From CAZCCV01 sp964497515 (GTDB taxonomy: Bacteria; Armatimonadota; UBA5829; DTLH01): a stretch of 64,000 nt of DNA. The notes beneath the pieces were generated by a model. It ran no database searches and had not been told where the DNA came from. It was given only the letters and a program-made list of their open reading frames with translations. Below, piece after piece: positions 25,766 through 34,559 of the stretch. The first letter of the stretch is position 1. Each line of letters starts with the position of its first letter. Where the stretch lies: positions 1-64,000 of the forward strand of contig CAZCCV010000004.1 in the NCBI GenBank assembly GCA_964497515.1. The letters are read 5' to 3'. Both the position numbers and the translations under genes were made by a program.

Positions 25766-26812
25766 ATGCGAGATAGACTGTTAACATATGCCCTACTTGG
25801 GTCAATAGTGGCGCACGTTCTCGTACTGGGGTTGATCGGCAGGACTTCCGCCGCGAAACCAATAGATGTCGAGCAGCTCAAAGTCGTTCGTGTAGATGTC
25901 GTTCGAACTCCCGAAGACGTAGAAGTGCAGCAAGACTCACCGAAGGCCAATGAACCTGAACCACCGGCACACGAGGCTCCGTTTGTGCCGCCGCCGTCGA
26001 AGATGGTTGTCGACAACAACCCTCCGAAGCCGGTTCCAGTTCCTCCAAATGTCGATGGTCAGCAAAAAACTGGGGCCAAGTCTAATGCAGTCAATACGCA
26101 GACTACAGCTACTTCGAAGTCAGTCAGCAGTGAGCCAGGCGATCCTGGCGGTGGGCTGTCCGGCATTGCGAGCCCAACAGGAGAGGATTTGGGACAAGTT
26201 GCTTCGGGTTCCACTTCAGTAGGTTGGGTTCCGGGCAAAGACGGTGGCAAAGGGCAGGGTTCGGGTAGCGGTGCTGGAGTTGGCTTTCCTGAACCAAGTC
26301 AGAATACAAAACCAGGGCCGGGACTCACCCAAGGCACCGGATACATGGCTCCTCCTGTTCGTCCGGTGGAACAGCCCAAACCGAAGAGAATCAGTGTTAC
26401 AGTTTGTGCAGCATCCGGGCTTATTCCTGGACCAAATTGCAGCAAGAAAGAGAGGAGAAGCTTTACAGAAGGCTTTCAACCAACCACTGTATGCAGCCAG
26501 TGTCGCCCGCCAGAACCTGCACAGCCGAAGCATACCAACCGCATTGCTGATGTAGCCGAACCTAAACTGGTCAAAGACTACGAACCGAAAATTCCAGATC
26601 TGGATGAATCGGGTGACTTCACCATACGCATCAACTACACGGTAGACAAAGATGGCAACGTGAAGGATGTTCAGGTGACAACATCCTCAGGAATCAAAGC
26701 CATCGACCAGGCTATAGTTGATGCTGCAAAGAAAATGCAGTATAAGCCCGCCGTACAGAATGGCGAGCCTCGGAGTGTAAATATCAAGCGAACCTATCGC
26801 ATCAGTATGTAA
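25766..26812 (+). CDS. tonB: TonB energy-transducing protein with an inserted Cys module
   Basis: The 348-residue product has an N-terminal membrane anchor (LLTYALLGSIVAHVLVLGLIG) and a long Pro/Gly-rich periplasmic linker at about 50-205. A C-terminal TonB domain follows at about 255-348 (GDFTIRINYTVDKDGNVKDVQVTTSSG, IVDAAKKMQYKPAVQNG). Between linker and C domain, residues of about 208-245 carry CAASGLIPGPNC and TTVCSQC. This four-Cys pattern is familiar from C-terminal tails of penicillin-binding proteins and is unusual in TonB. No TonB-dependent receptor is encoded nearby. Confidence 0.88.
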   Translation: MRDRLLTYALLGSIVAHVLVLGLIGRTSAAKPIDVEQLKVVRVDVVRTPEDVEVQQDSPKANEPEPPAHEAPFVPPPSKMVVDNNPPKPVPVPPNVDGQQKTGAKSNAVNTQTTATSKSVSSEPGDPGGGLSGIASPTGEDLGQVASGSTSVGWVPGKDGGKGQGSGSGAGVGFPEPSQNTKPGPGLTQGTGYMAPPVRPVEQPKPKRISVTVCAASGLIPGPNCSKKERRSFTEGFQPTTVCSQCRPPEPAQPKHTNRIADVAEPKLVKDYEPKIPDLDESGDFTIRINYTVDKDGNVKDVQVTTSSGIKAIDQAIVDAAKKMQYKPAVQNGEPRSVNIKRTYRISM

Positions 26813-26838
26813 GCGATGAGGAACAAGATAGAGGTTTC

Positions 26839-26866
26839 AGGGCCGGAAGCGGTTTGCTCCGGCCCT
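26839..26866. terminator. Terminator between tonB and the convergent secreted-protein gene
   Basis: AGGGCCGGA (26839-26847) pairs with TCCGGCCCT (26858-26866). The downstream T tract is short. Confidence 0.65.
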
Positions 26867-26883
26867 TGTTGCAACCGGATACT

Positions 26884-29331
26884 CTAATCCTCAATAATTC
26901 CGGTCGGTGACACGTTTCCTGCCTTATCTATCTGACGGATGAAGTAGGTTACTTCGCCGTGAGTGGTCGGCGCGTGGCTTACTGGGAGAGCGTAAGTGCG
27001 CTCGAACCCAGGACCGGACCATTCCAGATGAATTGCTGCCCCGCCGCCTTCTTCGTAGTAATCGACAGCAATTGTGTGCTCACCCTTCTCCAGGTAAACC
27101 TCGGCATATATCCAGCCTTCATCAATGCTGTGGTCTTCCCAATTGTCGATTATCTCTTTGCCGCCAATTGCGAGCCGGCTGCCGTCGTCCGACCCAAGAT
27201 AGAAGGTATAGTTGCCGGTCTCCGGTACCATCAGGAAGCCGATCCAGCGTATTCCGAAGAAATCACTGGGAATTTTAGGATCAGGAGAACCAAAGCCGAA
27301 ATCGAACTTGATCTCTGGATCGATTCTCCAAAAGACCGGTCTATTGAACTGCTTGCCTTCGCAGTAGGCGCCGACGAATCCTTCACTCAGACTCTCTGGA
27401 TTGAACGTGGCTGTTCCAGTTTCATCAAGCTCCAGGCTAATCACAGGCCATTCTGTTCTCCTGCCAGTCTTCGGTTTGACGCCAGCGCGAATCTCCACAC
27501 GAGCGTTCGGTTCCCCACAGATTTCGTATGTTTCGCCGTCGTCAAGTAGTCTGGTCTCCGGAGTATCTGCCATAATATCAACTACTATCTGGATCGGATC
27601 AGATACATAATTGCCTACCTTGGCCATAACGGTGTTTATGCCGCTCAGCTCGTCGTGCCCTATGGTAATCTCTCCAATGAGCTCCACGTCACCAGAGCCA
27701 ATCCGTCTGCCAATTTCCACTCCATCCTGGTTGACGATTGTCACGATATCATCCGGGCTGACGCCGGTCACTGTGACTATCGGGTTAGGAATATTAGAAA
27801 CGCGCTTTGAAAACCTGAGGCTGGGTTTAGATGGATCGCTCGGTTTCTTGTCGAGTTGTACATCGAACATGGAGTGGCTGGGAGTAATCAGTGCCTTGTC
27901 AGCGCCGTTTTCCAGTCTCAAATCAAAGCTGACCCATCCGTCTGCCAGGAGGGACATACCATCGACGACATCCTCTTGACGGCGCTTGCCTCCAAAGTTG
28001 ATCTCGCCGGAGACTCCTTGGCCGATCATTGCCGGAATCGTCATCTCGAGTCCGTCCGCACCCCAAGCGGCTTTGGCATTCGGAACTGGGCCTTTCAGAC
28101 CAAGCCCGTTGAAGAGAACCTCACCTTCGGGGGTGACTTTGATCAGATAAGTATCTCCACCCTCCCAGTAACCGTTTTCAGGGCTGGAGTCGACTGTCAT
28201 AATCAGGTTGCACTTCACTTCACTCTTCAAGAACAGATGCAGCGCGTCCTCATTCCAGCAGGCGAACATCCTCGCTTTAGCAAGCTCAGGTGCATTGTCG
28301 GCATACATCCCCATGGTAAATGGCTTGTAGCACTCGTCGAGAACGCCGTCGATTTTGGGATCAGCGGCTGTATACGATATAGTCTCAGCAATAGCAACGG
28401 TCGGATGTCTGTCTTTGCCGTCGGGTATGCCGTCACCGTCGGTATCGGGGTTTCTCGGGTCTGAGCCTCTGAAAACGTCTGCACAGAACTCCTGAAGATC
28501 GTCGAGTCCATCGCCATCAGTGTCTTTTTTGGTCGGATCTGAACCAAATCTCTTTTCATCCATAGGCAGCCTGGGATCATCGTCCGGCATACCATCGCCA
28601 TCAGCATCGACAGCCTCAATTATCAGGTCATTAGGTGTCTTAAGTGACAAATAGTTTTTGAAGGATGTCAGGGTGTGGGCTTGCCAGTCGAAGTGCTGCG
28701 CTCCAGAGTGCCCCCACCAGAAATACTTCTGTTTGCAGTCAGCATACGGGTGACCGTGAAGCATTTCTGGGCGACCGGAGTTCACGTCACAGATTATCAG
28801 GTCCAAAGCGTGCTGGAACTCGTGAGTGAACATCCACGTCGTAGTGAACCATGCTTTCGGGTTACTCTCGGGCCACCAGTCGAAGTCTTTGTCTGGAGTA
28901 CACGTCGAAAAGGCTCCTGCGGTTTTGTCGAATATTCTGAAGCCGCCATAGCAGCCTGTGAATCGTATTCCAGTGGAATACAACCCGTCGTATTCGTTGT
29001 CTTTCACTCCACGCGCTCTCAAATCCTCGACTATGTTGTCGTAAGTCGGACCGTCGTGCTTGGGGGGTGCTTCGTCAACGAGGAGATAGTGGATATCCAG
29101 GTTCAGTCTGCACTGTGTGTTTCTGAAGTAGAACAGGCGTGCATAGTCGAGCCCATTCTTCACATACTGAATCTGTTCATCGGTAAGTCTGTCTTTATCT
29201 TCCGGCGTGCCACGGTAAATGACTGCCAGAATCTTCAGACTACGGATTTTCAGCGTGTTCGGCTGTTCCGCCGCCAGCGCTGCTGCTGATGCGATTATTA
29301 TCAGCAAGCATACAGTCACAAGTCTACGCAA
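26884..29331 (-). CDS. Secreted metallopeptidase-like protein with TSP3, CBM9-like and PA14 domains
   Basis: The TTG start at 29331 lies 7 bases after GGAGG. The 815-residue product has a signal peptide of about 21 residues. A metallopeptidase-like domain carries THEFQH (His170, Glu171, His174). TSP3 calcium repeats lie at about 243-315 (DADGDGMPDDDPR, DTDGDGLDDLQE, DTDGDGIPDGKD). A CBM9-like domain follows (KIDGVLDECYKPF, FACWNEDALHLFL). Ig-like segments come next, and a C-terminal PA14 domain spans about 675-775 (YTFYLGSDDGSRLAIGGKEIIDNW). The core resembles the protein at 16524-19349, but here the peptidase leads and PA14 is last. It probably acts outside the cell. The terminator is shared with tonB. 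Confidence 0.78.
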   Translation of the reverse strand: MRRLVTVCLLIIIASAAALAAEQPNTLKIRSLKILAVIYRGTPEDKDRLTDEQIQYVKNGLDYARLFYFRNTQCRLNLDIHYLLVDEAPPKHDGPTYDNIVEDLRARGVKDNEYDGLYSTGIRFTGCYGGFRIFDKTAGAFSTCTPDKDFDWWPESNPKAWFTTTWMFTHEFQHALDLIICDVNSGRPEMLHGHPYADCKQKYFWWGHSGAQHFDWQAHTLTSFKNYLSLKTPNDLIIEAVDADGDGMPDDDPRLPMDEKRFGSDPTKKDTDGDGLDDLQEFCADVFRGSDPRNPDTDGDGIPDGKDRHPTVAIAETISYTAADPKIDGVLDECYKPFTMGMYADNAPELAKARMFACWNEDALHLFLKSEVKCNLIMTVDSSPENGYWEGGDTYLIKVTPEGEVLFNGLGLKGPVPNAKAAWGADGLEMTIPAMIGQGVSGEINFGGKRRQEDVVDGMSLLADGWVSFDLRLENGADKALITPSHSMFDVQLDKKPSDPSKPSLRFSKRVSNIPNPIVTVTGVSPDDIVTIVNQDGVEIGRRIGSGDVELIGEITIGHDELSGINTVMAKVGNYVSDPIQIVVDIMADTPETRLLDDGETYEICGEPNARVEIRAGVKPKTGRRTEWPVISLELDETGTATFNPESLSEGFVGAYCEGKQFNRPVFWRIDPEIKFDFGFGSPDPKIPSDFFGIRWIGFLMVPETGNYTFYLGSDDGSRLAIGGKEIIDNWEDHSIDEGWIYAEVYLEKGEHTIAVDYYEEGGGAAIHLEWSGPGFERTYALPVSHAPTTHGEVTYFIRQIDKAGNVSPTGIIED

Positions 29332-29376
29332 TGTGATACCTCCTTAGGTGAACCAACTGTGAGGTGGGCACAAGCC

Positions 29377-30468
29377 CTATTCAACTTCCACCAACTTGTA
29401 TTCTCGCGAACCCAGCCCTATCTTCGCAGCTTCCTCACACTGAAGATATGGGTCTTTTCCGTGGATCTTCATCAAGAGGTGTCCCGGAACGTCGCGCACA
29501 ACAAGCGGGTGGGGTAGTGATCCTTCAATGTAATTTTCTGTTTTCACGGAGTCTATTGACGCTTGCTCCACTGCAACAATATCAGTGCCAGCCATAATGC
29601 CGATGTCGGGCACTATCGATGGAGAGCTGAATCCCCAACAGTCGCAAAACGGTGTGACATTCATAATGTGGTTAACGTAAAGCACTCTGTTCGGTTCAAA
29701 TGTGTTGAGGCACGCTTCGGTGATCTTTGCCATGCCTGTCTGGAACTGTCTAATGCCGTCTTCGTTTATCTCAATGGCATTTTGTGGGCACGCAGTGACG
29801 CAGTGCATACAGTAGCGGCAGTGGTGCAGGTTGATTCTCAGGTTGTCATCCTTATCAAATACTATAGCGCCCGACGGACAGTTGTCGCGGCAGAGATAAC
29901 AGTGGGTGCAGACTGCGGAGTTCCATTCGAACTCGGTATCGATCAATGCATGAATATCGCCTCGGCTCTTGCAAGTAACGTTGCCCATCGCGACATTCTT
30001 TATGGCTCCACCCCAGCCGCAATGGCCGTGACCCTTGCCGTGACTAAAGACCACCATAGCGTCAGCAGATGCAATCTCACCGCAGAGTCTCACGGTCTTA
30101 AGGTTCATAAAACCTACGGGCACTTCTGTGTAGTATCCTTCATTCAGCCCCGCTGCCGGGACTACAGGGGCTCCGAGAATATCCTCGGTGTAACCTCTGT
30201 CTTTGGCCGAAGGAATGGCATATGTGCCATCGGTTACGAAAGGACTCCCCCCTGCTTCTTTAACCGCGTCAACCAGGATTTTTACGAACACAGGCGATAT
30301 GGTTGTGTAACCAAGGTTGCCGCCTAGATGCATCTTTATGGCTACCGTTTTGCCATCGAACATCCCTTTCAGCGGATATTCTGCCAAAAGTCGCTTGAAC
30401 TTGGCGGGAAGGCTCGCCTCGGCCCTCAGCTCCTTCATTCTTGCTGGAGCGTAATGAACAACAGACAT
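29377..30468 (-). CDS. DUF362-domain iron-sulfur protein
   Basis: The 363-residue product has an N-terminal DUF362 part (VAIKMHLGGNLGYTTISPVF; VFSHGKGHGHCGWGGAIKNVAMG). A two-cluster ferredoxin segment lies at about 190-235, with Cys sets CTHCYLCRDNC and CRYCMHCVTAC. The DUF362 fold then continues (NHIMNVTPFCDCWGFSSP). Proteins of this family are predicted electron carriers or redox proteins of unknown substrate. There is no signal peptide. It stands between two single genes, with its own terminator-separated unit, in a region rich in low-potential redox genes (ferredoxin-EtfA, dehydratase activase). Confidence 0.85.
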   Translation of the reverse strand: MSVVHYAPARMKELRAEASLPAKFKRLLAEYPLKGMFDGKTVAIKMHLGGNLGYTTISPVFVKILVDAVKEAGGSPFVTDGTYAIPSAKDRGYTEDILGAPVVPAAGLNEGYYTEVPVGFMNLKTVRLCGEIASADAMVVFSHGKGHGHCGWGGAIKNVAMGNVTCKSRGDIHALIDTEFEWNSAVCTHCYLCRDNCPSGAIVFDKDDNLRINLHHCRYCMHCVTACPQNAIEINEDGIRQFQTGMAKITEACLNTFEPNRVLYVNHIMNVTPFCDCWGFSSPSIVPDIGIMAGTDIVAVEQASIDSVKTENYIEGSLPHPLVVRDVPGHLLMKIHGKDPYLQCEEAAKIGLGSREYKLVEVE

Positions 30469-30546
30469 ACTTGCTGACTACCTCTTAAAAGACTTCCTAT
30501 TAACAATTAGTTCTACCAAAGCTCTGTTTCTACCTTCGTACAAACA

Positions 30547-30578
30547 AAAACCCGGTGAGATTTATCTCACCGGGTTTT
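30547..30578 (-). terminator. Terminator of the prepilin-like gene
   Basis: A perfect 14-bp stem (arms 30547-30560 and 30565-30578) has T runs on both ends. It lies just past the stop of the minus-strand pilin-like gene. Confidence 0.9.
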
Positions 30579-30598
30579 GTAAAACCAGTTTGCACACA

Positions 30599-31312
30599 TT
30601 AAAGAGCCGGCTGGTATTGGTCTTTCATCTTCCAGAGATAGTAGCTCTTCGGAGCCTGAGGAGTGGAACCGGCCTGAGTCTGCCATACCGACAGGAACTT
30701 GGCGTGGCCGTCGTTGAATATAAATATTCCACCTTTCTGGTTGTCATCGCCGTGATACGGATAGAACCGCCCCTCTGTACCTGTGTCGATGTTCTCCCAT
30801 GGCTCGCCAGCGAAGTCGCCATCCATATTCTCGCAGATCATAATCGTTTTAGTGGGAATCGGAACCTGACTGAGATTCCATTTTCCTTTGTTCTGTGGCT
30901 GTCCAGCTGCGTCCCAATAGTTCCAGAAAAGATAGGTGTTAATACCGTAGTGAACACGGTCGTTCTTGACTCTGGCCAACTGTGGGGCGTGTGTTTTGAT
31001 TGGGCACTCAAAGATACCTTTGCTCTTAGTATATTTGCGCAGGTAGCCTCTCCAGCACTGGTCATCCCAGTTTTGCATGCCGCCGTCAAGCTGGTAGGCG
31101 TAAGGAGTAAAGCCGTACCAGTCGTTGGAGTAGTTCATTATCGCCATACCTATCTCGCGCATATTCGAGAGGCATTTGCTCCGCTGCCCTGCCTGCTTCG
31201 CACTCATAAATACAGGGAACAGGATTGCAGCTAGAATGGCAATAATTGCTATTACAACCAATAGCTCAATAAGGGTGAATCCCTTTCGACCACGAGATGC
31301 ATTTGTAATCAT
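30599..31312 (-). CDS. Type II pseudopilin-like secreted protein (DUF1559/H-x9-DG type)
   Basis: The ATG at 31312 follows GGAAGAGG and gives a short basic leader followed by RKG-FTLIELLVVIAIIAILAAI, the prepilin peptidase site and hydrophobic helix. The 237-residue product then has QRSKCLSNMREIGMAIMNY and a C-terminal HGDDNQKGGIFIFNDGHAKF, the H-x9-DG-type signature. Such proteins are numerous in Planctomycetes and Armatimonadota, where they may serve as pseudopilins or surface proteins; individual roles are unknown. A promoter lies about 160 bases upstream. A similar gene is at 53502-54332. Confidence 0.9.
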   Translation of the reverse strand: MITNASRGRKGFTLIELLVVIAIIAILAAILFPVFMSAKQAGQRSKCLSNMREIGMAIMNYSNDWYGFTPYAYQLDGGMQNWDDQCWRGYLRKYTKSKGIFECPIKTHAPQLARVKNDRVHYGINTYLFWNYWDAAGQPQNKGKWNLSQVPIPTKTIMICENMDGDFAGEPWENIDTGTEGRFYPYHGDDNQKGGIFIFNDGHAKFLSVWQTQAGSTPQAPKSYYLWKMKDQYQPAL

Positions 31313-31480
31313 TTTGCGTCCTCTTCCTTTGACATCTTCAGGCATGGCGCCTGTGGGCATTATGCCAGCAATAAGACTCGGATTCAGCTCACAGGAAAAG
31401 ATGAGCACTATTATTATCGGCGATTCAGCCTGCGTGTGCTAGGCTGGCAGCCTGCATTGTCTATAAATGCAATCGATTTC

Positions 31481-31510
31481 AGTATACCTTGCAGTTAATC
31501 GTTGGGTCAA
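31481..31510 (-). promoter_or_regulatory. Candidate promoter of the prepilin-like gene
   Basis: On the minus strand, TTGACC (31510-31505) and TATACT (31486-31481) are separated by 18 bp. This predicts a leader of about 160 bases. Confidence 0.6.
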
Positions 31511-31836
31511 TAATACTTTAGACGTATTCTCATCTGTTCTCTACAACAATGTAAGAGAAGCCAAGCTTGCTTCAACACAAACGACACCCGCCGACAGGTA
31601 TCCTGCCATTGTAATTCGCCAGAACCTCTCCCAGGAGCCTTTTTCCAATAATCGCTCGGGAGTTGTGCATCCACAGACCGCGACTATGCAAACGGTTGCA
31701 TGACCCGACAATCATACTCTAACACGCACCCGAACAGGTGTCAATAATTCTTTTTGAGCTTTCGGTTTTTCGGATTAGTTCTAATAGCTTCTTGGCAAAA
31801 GGTGGCCTGACGGGCAAGGTGATAAAGCTCTTCCTC
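31511..31836. other. Non-coding gap between prepilin-like gene and leuS
   Basis: Short frames on either strand here have no recognisable family, good ribosome site or typical composition. The gap holds a LacI-type palindrome at 31686-31701 and ends at the leuS promoter. No tRNA or T-box elements were found. Confidence 0.5.
31686..31701. promoter_or_regulatory. LacI/GalR-type operator candidate
   Basis: ATGCAAACGGTTGCAT is a near-perfect palindrome with the central AANCGNTT arrangement typical of LacI-family operators. No LacI-family gene is in the window. The nearest promoters are those of the prepilin-like gene (175 bp away, minus) and leuS (135 bp away, plus). Confidence 0.45.
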
Positions 31837-31865
31837 TTGACATCAGGGAGCCTCCTTCTTATAAT
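31837..31865 (+). promoter_or_regulatory. Consensus promoter of leuS
   Basis: TTGACA (31837-31842) and TATAAT (31860-31865) are exact consensus hexamers separated by 17 bp, giving a leader of about 70 bases. Confidence 0.88.
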
Positions 31866-31884
31866 TCAAGTTGGATTGATGCAG

Positions 31885-31914
31885 GACGGAACAGAGCTCA
31901 AGCTCGGTTCCGTC
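31885..31914 (+). promoter_or_regulatory. Strong hairpin in the leuS leader
   Basis: GACGGAAC (31885-31892) pairs with GTTCCGTC (31907-31914), and the inner GAGC/GCTC pair (31894-31897, 31902-31905) closes a TCAA loop after one A-G mismatch. GATTTGTTT follows. It could be an attenuator or RNA-stability element between promoter and start codon. Confidence 0.5.
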
Positions 31915-31940
31915 GATTTGTTTCGGGTAGAGTGGTGGCA

Positions 31941-34448
31941 ATGACTGAGAGACGATACGAACCAGAGAGCATAGAAAAGAAATGGCAGCAACGCTGGAGA
32001 GAAGCTGATCTCTTCAGAGCGAGCGGCGACAAAACAAAACCCAAGTTCTACGGGCTGGAGTTCTTCCCGTACCCCAGTGGCGCCGGGCTTTCCGTGGGGC
32101 ACTGCCGCAACTATATTCCTACCGATGTAGTCTGCAGATACAAGCGGATGCGCGGATTCGATGTGCTCCACCCGATGGGTTGGGATGCTTTCGGACTCCC
32201 CGCAGAGAACGAAGCTATAAATAATAAGAGTCACCCAAGCCAAACGGTACCCACTTATGTAGCCACCTACAAACGGCAGATGAATCTGGTGGGGCTTTCA
32301 TACGACTGGTCCCGAGAAATTAACTCATCATCGCCAGATTACTACAAGTGGACTCAGTGGATATTCCTGCTGCTGTACAAGAAAGGTCTCGCATATCGTT
32401 CTCAGGCACCTATTAACTGGTGTCCGTCGTGTGGAACGGTTCTGGCGAACGAAGAAGTCGAAGGCGGTTGCTGCTGGCGGTGCAGTTCGGTCGTCGAAAA
32501 GCGAAACATTCCTCAGTGGTTCTTCCGCATAACAGCATACGCTGACAGGCTGGCGGATGATTTGGATCTCGTGGATTGGCCTGAATCGATTAAGATGATG
32601 CAGCGAAACTGGATCGGCCGCAGTGATGGTGTTGAGTTCGATATGCGTATCGAAGGCACCGACGACTCAATGAGGGTCTTCACTACCAGAGTGGATACAG
32701 TTTTTGGAATGTCGTTTGCAGTGCTCGCACCAGAGCACCCGCTGGTAGCGCGAATCACCACAGCAGAACATAAGACAACCGTAGATGAGTACGTCAAAAA
32801 AGCTCAAATGACATCTGAGATTGAGCGAACCTCTACGGAACGAGAGCGCACAGGTGTGTTTACCGGAGCCTATGCGATAAATCCGATGAACGGCGAGAGA
32901 GTTCCGGTATTCATTGCCGACTATGTTCTTGCCACCTACGGAACGGGCGCGATTATGGCTGTTCCAGGTCACGACACCCGCGACTTCGATTTTGCCAAAA
33001 GGCATAACCTGCCGATAACGGTTGTTATTGCTCCGGATGGGTGGAATGGCGAGGATCTCCCGGAAGCATACACCGAGGCAGGAACAATGGTCAATTCGGC
33101 GCAGTTCGATGGACTTCCGAGCCCTGAGGGCGCCAAAAAGATCGCCGAGTATATGGCTGCAAAAGGCATCGGTGAGATCAAGGTCAACTATAAACTGCGC
33201 GACTGGCTGATTTCCAGACAGCGCTATTGGGGAGCACCGATACCGATTGTCTACTGCGAGAAATGTGGAGAGGTTCCGTTACCGGACGATCAACTTCCTG
33301 TTGAGCTTCCGTACGTTGAGCGTTACGAGCCTTCCGGCACAGGTGAATCGCCTCTAGCCACAATTCCGGAGTTCGTCAACACTACTTGCCCCAAGTGCGG
33401 CGGTGCTGCAACCCGGGAAACCGATACAATGGGTGGCTTTGCGTGCTCCAGTTGGTACTTCCTGCGATATGCCAATCCGCATTATCAGGATGGGCCGTTC
33501 GAAAGGGAAGCAGTCGATTATTGGTTACCGGTTGATCTCTACGTTGGTGGTGCGGAACACGCCGTAATGCATCTGCTTTATGCAAGATTCTGGGCTAAGG
33601 TTCTACACGATGTGGGGATGCTCAACTTCGTAGAGCCGTTCCAGGCGCTTAGAAATCAGGGGATGGTGCTTGCGCCAGATCCCAGAAATCCCGGCGTATT
33701 GGTCAAGATGTCAAAGTCGCTTCGTAACGTCATCACTCCCGATGAGGTTGTGGAGCAGTACGGTGCAGATGCTCTTCGGGTTTACGAACTCTTCGTTGCC
33801 CCTCTAACCGAGTCAATCGGTTGGAGCACGGAAGGTCTTAACGGAATGCATCGCTTCCTGAGTCGGCTGTGGAGGATTGTTCAGGATTATGGTGTAAACT
33901 ATTGCATCGATTGGCGAAGTGTGGTTGCAGAAGAGAGGAATGCTTCCTCCGAAAACCGTGCGCTTGCGAGAAAAGCTCACCAGACAATCAAGAAGGTAAC
34001 CGAAGACATCGAAGACCTGCAGTTTAATACCGCTGCTGCCGCATTGATGGAGCTGATGAACGACCTCTCCAAGTACGTTCAGTCTGTTACGATGGAAGGC
34101 AAGATGAGCGTCTTTTCAGAAGCGCTCGAGATGCTTCTGATTCTTCTGTCACCGATGGCTCCGCATATTGCTGATGAATTGTGGCAGCAGCTCGGGCACG
34201 ATGGGTTTACGCTGAATGTCTCGTGGCCTGAATACGATGCGGAGATCGCCAAACCTGATGAAATTATCATAGTCGTGCAGGTAAATGGCAAAGTGCGTGA
34301 GAAGCTTACAGTTGCTGCCGACGCTGACCAAAAAGAGATAGAACGCTTGGCCTTGGAGAGCGAAAAAGTGCGGAGCCAAACCGACGGAAAACAGGTGCGG
34401 AACATAGTATTCGTTCCCGGACGACTGGTTAATATCGTCGTCGGGTAG
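31941..34448 (+). CDS. leuS: Leucyl-tRNA synthetase
   Basis: The ATG at 31941 is taken as start; an in-frame GTG at 31932 is possible. The 835-residue product has the class I signature FPYPSGAGLSVGHCRNY (HIGH variant SVGH) and the zinc-site Cys pairs WCPSCG and CCWRC. The CP1 editing domain contains TTRVDTVFG and GTGAIMAVPGHDTRDFDFA. LKDWL/RQRYWG-like (LRDWLISRQRYWGAPIP) and KMSKS in VKMSKSLRN are also present, with an anticodon-binding domain after about 640. It charges tRNA-Leu. It is a single-gene unit with a consensus promoter and a structured leader. Confidence 0.98.
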   Translation: MTERRYEPESIEKKWQQRWREADLFRASGDKTKPKFYGLEFFPYPSGAGLSVGHCRNYIPTDVVCRYKRMRGFDVLHPMGWDAFGLPAENEAINNKSHPSQTVPTYVATYKRQMNLVGLSYDWSREINSSSPDYYKWTQWIFLLLYKKGLAYRSQAPINWCPSCGTVLANEEVEGGCCWRCSSVVEKRNIPQWFFRITAYADRLADDLDLVDWPESIKMMQRNWIGRSDGVEFDMRIEGTDDSMRVFTTRVDTVFGMSFAVLAPEHPLVARITTAEHKTTVDEYVKKAQMTSEIERTSTERERTGVFTGAYAINPMNGERVPVFIADYVLATYGTGAIMAVPGHDTRDFDFAKRHNLPITVVIAPDGWNGEDLPEAYTEAGTMVNSAQFDGLPSPEGAKKIAEYMAAKGIGEIKVNYKLRDWLISRQRYWGAPIPIVYCEKCGEVPLPDDQLPVELPYVERYEPSGTGESPLATIPEFVNTTCPKCGGAATRETDTMGGFACSSWYFLRYANPHYQDGPFEREAVDYWLPVDLYVGGAEHAVMHLLYARFWAKVLHDVGMLNFVEPFQALRNQGMVLAPDPRNPGVLVKMSKSLRNVITPDEVVEQYGADALRVYELFVAPLTESIGWSTEGLNGMHRFLSRLWRIVQDYGVNYCIDWRSVVAEERNASSENRALARKAHQTIKKVTEDIEDLQFNTAAAALMELMNDLSKYVQSVTMEGKMSVFSEALEMLLILLSPMAPHIADELWQQLGHDGFTLNVSWPEYDAEIAKPDEIIIVVQVNGKVREKLTVAADADQKEIERLALESEKVRSQTDGKQVRNIVFVPGRLVNIVVG

Positions 34449-34482
34449 AGTTGGCCGAAAGAAGAGCACTGTCCAACATTGT

Positions 34483-34511
34483 GGGCGCGCAGGGTTCTGC
34501 CTTGTGCGCCC
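34483..34511. terminator. Terminator after leuS
   Basis: GGGCGC (34483-34488) pairs with GCGCCC (34506-34511), with partial inner pairing. TTTGATTTT follows on the plus strand. The convergent nagZ operon ends nearby. Confidence 0.65.
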
Positions 34512-34559
34512 TTTGATTTTCAGTAGTCAAAGCTTTGCGCATCTGAGATTGCAGCTCTT

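Noticed and set aside
26884..30468. A joint operon of the 815-residue protein and the DUF362 protein
   Set aside because: They share direction and are 45 bp apart, so co-transcription is possible, but no functional link is visible and the claim was not pressed.
31866..31940. T-box riboswitch for leuS
   Set aside because: The promoter leaves only about 70 bases before the start codon and no AGGGTGGNACCGCG-like antiterminator sequence is present.
31467..31944. Two small plus-strand frames of 68-78 codons before leuS
   Set aside because: No ribosome site or family resemblance; the second runs through the leuS promoter and leader hairpin.
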